DNA of 64,000 bases, from positions 105,424 to 169,423 of the forward strand of contig JBFMHC010000025.1 in NCBI GenBank assembly GCA_040751755.1, given 5' to 3'. This DNA comes from PFJX01 sp040751755. Lineage in GTDB: Bacteria > Pseudomonadota > Gammaproteobacteria > Burkholderiales > Thiobacillaceae. Of the stretch, positions 63,392-64,000 are shown one piece after another (within the stretch, counting starts at the first letter, position 1; every line of letters starts with the position of its first letter). Below the pieces are notes generated by a model. It saw only the letters and a list, made by a program, of their open reading frames with translations. It did no database searches and had not been told where the DNA came from. The position numbers and the translations under genes are program-made.

Positions 63392-64000
63392 TCATGCCCT
63401 CGTGTCTCCGCCGTCGCCGGCGATGGCGGCGTGTGCCGCCGCCAGGCGGGCGATCGGCACGCGCGGGCTGGAGCAGGAGACGTAGCTGAGGCCGATCTCA
63501 TGGCAGAAGCGGATGGAGGCAGGGTGGCCGCCGTGTTCGCCGCAGATGCCGATCTTCATGTCCGGGCGCGTGGCGCGGCCCCAGTCCACCGCCAGCTTCA
63601 TCAGCTTGCCCACGCCCTTCACGTCCAGCACCTCGAAGGGGTTGTCCTGCAGGATGCGGCTCTGGTTGTACATGGGCAGGAACTTGTTCTCGGCGTCCTC
63701 GCGTGAGAAGGAGAAGGTGGCCTGGGTCAGGTCGTTGGTGCCGAAGGAGAAGAACTCCGCCTGTTCCGCGAGGTGCTCGGCGCGCATGCAGGCGCGCACC
63801 ACCTCGAGCATGGAGCCGAACTTGAAGCCGAGTCTCACGCCGTGCGCCGCCTCGACGTCGGCGCGGATGTCCTCCACCCAGGCCTTCACCTTCTTCAGCT
63901 CCTCGGCGGTGCAGACCTGCGGCACCATGATCTCGGGGCGGACCTCCAGGCCGGCCTTCTGGCATGCCGCGGCGGCCTCCAGGATGGCGCGGATCTGCAT
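63392..64000 (-). CDS. ppdK: Pyruvate, phosphate dikinase, C-terminal part (partial)
   Basis: The last 202 residues of a PEP-utilising enzyme; the gene runs off the end of the window. The C-terminal barrel motifs are EIMVPQVCTAEELK, GSMLEVVRACMRAEHLAEQAEFFSFGTNDLTQATFSFSRED and the catalytic Cys in MKIGICGEHGGHP. These are typical of pyruvate, phosphate dikinase, which interconverts pyruvate and phosphoenolpyruvate. PEP synthase is less likely because of the DLTQATFSFSRED segment. The first codon in the window is internal, not a start. Confidence 0.9.
   Translation of the reverse strand: MQIRAILEAAAACQKAGLEVRPEIMVPQVCTAEELKKVKAWVEDIRADVEAAHGVRLGFKFGSMLEVVRACMRAEHLAEQAEFFSFGTNDLTQATFSFSREDAENKFLPMYNQSRILQDNPFEVLDVKGVGKLMKLAVDWGRATRPDMKIGICGEHGGHPASIRFCHEIGLSYVSCSSPRVPIARLAAAHAAIAGDGGDTRA

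Overview
The window is GC-rich throughout (roughly 70% by eye) and densely coded. It carries the genes of a Gram-negative facultative anaerobe that respires nitrate: NarX-NarL, NarK1, NarK2, NarGHJI, a class III ribonucleotide reductase and the O2-independent ubiquinone proteins UbiU/UbiV/UbiT. Ubiquinone as quinone, the narK1-narK2-narGHJI order, DUF3079 and the general protein flavour point to Betaproteobacteria (Rhodocyclales or Nitrosomonadales are plausible). The sequence alone does not fix the genus.

Layout. 1-3.9 kb: end of a probable membrane-fusion protein, an RND pump and a methyltransferase. 3.9-17 kb: narXL divergent from narK1-narK2-narG-narH-narJ-narI, ended by a hairpin terminator. 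17-29.8 kb: a co-oriented 'anaerobic life' block with a DsrC-like protein without its cysteines, two DUF2249 proteins, two uncharacterised radical-SAM proteins, an FmdE-like protein, ubiU-ubiV-ubiT, hemerythrin, an NnrS-like membrane protein, nrdD, a separate small glycyl-radical protein, nrdG and a rhodanese. FNR-like, NarL-like and NrdR-like sites lie in front of parts of this block. 29.8-35 kb: a PAS sensor with an unrecognised output domain, a HipBA-type pair and a secreted protein with two DUF302-like halves.

35-48.6 kb is the most unusual part. A ferredoxin-flavoprotein and a degenerate GGDEF protein are divergent from a b-type membrane cytochrome, a 24-heme cytochrome c, a giant cytochrome c with 58 CXXCH motifs plus one CX4CH, a TPR/beta-barrel outer-membrane protein and a CcmI-like heme-maturation protein. 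This reads as a complete route for electrons between the quinone pool and the cell exterior, next to a nitrate reductase that could use those electrons. 48.6-64 kb is ordinary: DUF3079, an MFS pump, a two-component pair, glycogen phosphorylase, an SDR, an RlmN-like methyltransferase, an FccB-like flavoprotein with a cupin, a DgcZ-like cyclase, a hybrid kinase and the end of pyruvate phosphate dikinase.

A family of C/G-rich palindromic repeats lies between many genes (at least 13 places). It has entered coding sequence once in frame, supplies the stop of ubiV, and covers the starts of nrdG and the rlmN-like gene. Two copies in the nar operon are larger composite elements whose two hairpins differ only by compensatory base changes. 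The strongest novelty candidates are the giant-cytochrome conduit, the class III ribonucleotide reductase with its glycyl radical site on a separate 61-residue protein, and the covarying composite repeat.
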